This document shows, one piece after another, positions 63,788-64,000 of a stretch of DNA of 64,000 bases; the first letter of the stretch is position 1; each line of letters begins with the position of its first letter. This DNA comes from Metaphire vulgaris (taxonomy: Eukaryota; Annelida; Clitellata; Crassiclitellata; Megascolecidae). The stretch lies in the NCBI GenBank assembly GCA_018105865.1, contig CM030861.1:3017984-3081983 (forward strand), in the 5' to 3' direction. The notes below the pieces were generated by a model. That model worked only from the letters and a program-made list of their open reading frames with translations, did not search any database and was not told the origin of the DNA. The position numbers and the translations under genes were made by a program.

Positions 63788-64000
63788 GAGTAAGTAAGTA
63801 AGTAAGTCAAGGAAGGCAGCACAACAGTAGCACAACAGTAGCTGCTTATTCTTAGGCGCTCAGCCTCTCTTAAAATAGCCATGGGGAAGGTACGTTATCA
63901 GCCAGGCAATAGTCAACGTCCAAAGGGCAGTGAGGCTAGGTTGTTACAGCTATGGAGGATATGATTTTAGAAAAAGGAATGATTTAAGTTTAGACCTGAA
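63788..64000 (-). mobile_element. CR1/L2-like LINE 3' end with (CTTA)n tail
   Basis: On the minus strand from 64000: 'FRSKLKSFLFLKSYPP' and a stop, CCTCCATAGCTGTAACAACC, a 3' UTR ending GCGCCTAAGAATAAGCAGC, and a (CTTA)n tail at 63790-63808. It is the undisturbed relative of the LINE split by the hAT element at 32.6 kb, and it continues past the window edge. Confidence 0.82.

Overview
The window is nuclear DNA of an animal, most likely an invertebrate. Its genes have GT-AG introns up to about 10.7 kb, it is AT-rich with many microsatellites, and it holds a dense mix of non-LTR retrotransposons (RTE-like and CR1/L2-like), hAT elements and MITEs, Tc1/mariner, piggyBac-like MITEs, Helitron-like DNA and tRNA- or 5S-derived SINEs. 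The recurring palindrome TAGGCCTA reminds me of echinoderm and hemichordate sequence, but that is only a weak hint and I do not name a species.

Two host genes are supported by splice junctions and reading phase. The first is a complete eight-exon gene on the plus strand (8881-51060). It joins to an uninterrupted frame of 1,930 codons and encodes a DUF4062 - NACHT NTPase - WD40 protein of the NWD1/NWD2 family (STAND class). Its NTPase and WD40 parts are carried mostly by one 4.3-kb terminal exon. The second is the 5' end of a plus-strand secreted or membrane receptor gene (60120 to beyond the right edge), with a signal peptide, an LDL-receptor class A module and an EGF-like module. A possible divergent first exon lies on the minus strand at 59476-59844, about 275 bp from that start codon.

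Layout: 1-8.1 kb is almost all repeats: a degenerate tandem repeat, a CR1/L2 LINE with a MITE inside it, a small hAT MITE, Helitron-like DNA, a 3.5-kb RTE insertion, a hAT MITE and a tRNA-derived SINE. 8.1-51 kb is the NWD-family gene. Its seven introns carry at least five hAT elements or MITEs, a pair of piggyBac-like MITEs, a Helitron-like element, many RTE tails, several LINE 3' ends, a 5S-derived repeat and a three-level nest (LINE containing hAT containing mariner). 51-59.4 kb is intergenic and AT-rich with a run of MITEs. 59.4-64 kb is the divergent promoter region and the start of the receptor gene.

The most informative structures are: (1) an RTE insertion at 3672-7143 with its 5' end inverted and an 11-bp target-site duplication, a clear twin-priming product; (2) the nested insertion at 32.5-34.9 kb, whose empty site can be read from a second copy of the host LINE at the right edge; (3) a MITE group whose members share repeats of a core close to GACCTTTTTTGCTTGTC; and (4) several hAT-type elements that each repeat their own palindromic word inside their ends. 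I found no CRISPR, operon or prokaryotic feature. No intact retrotransposon or transposase gene is present. All positions come from reading the sequence by eye, and family names have not been checked by database search.
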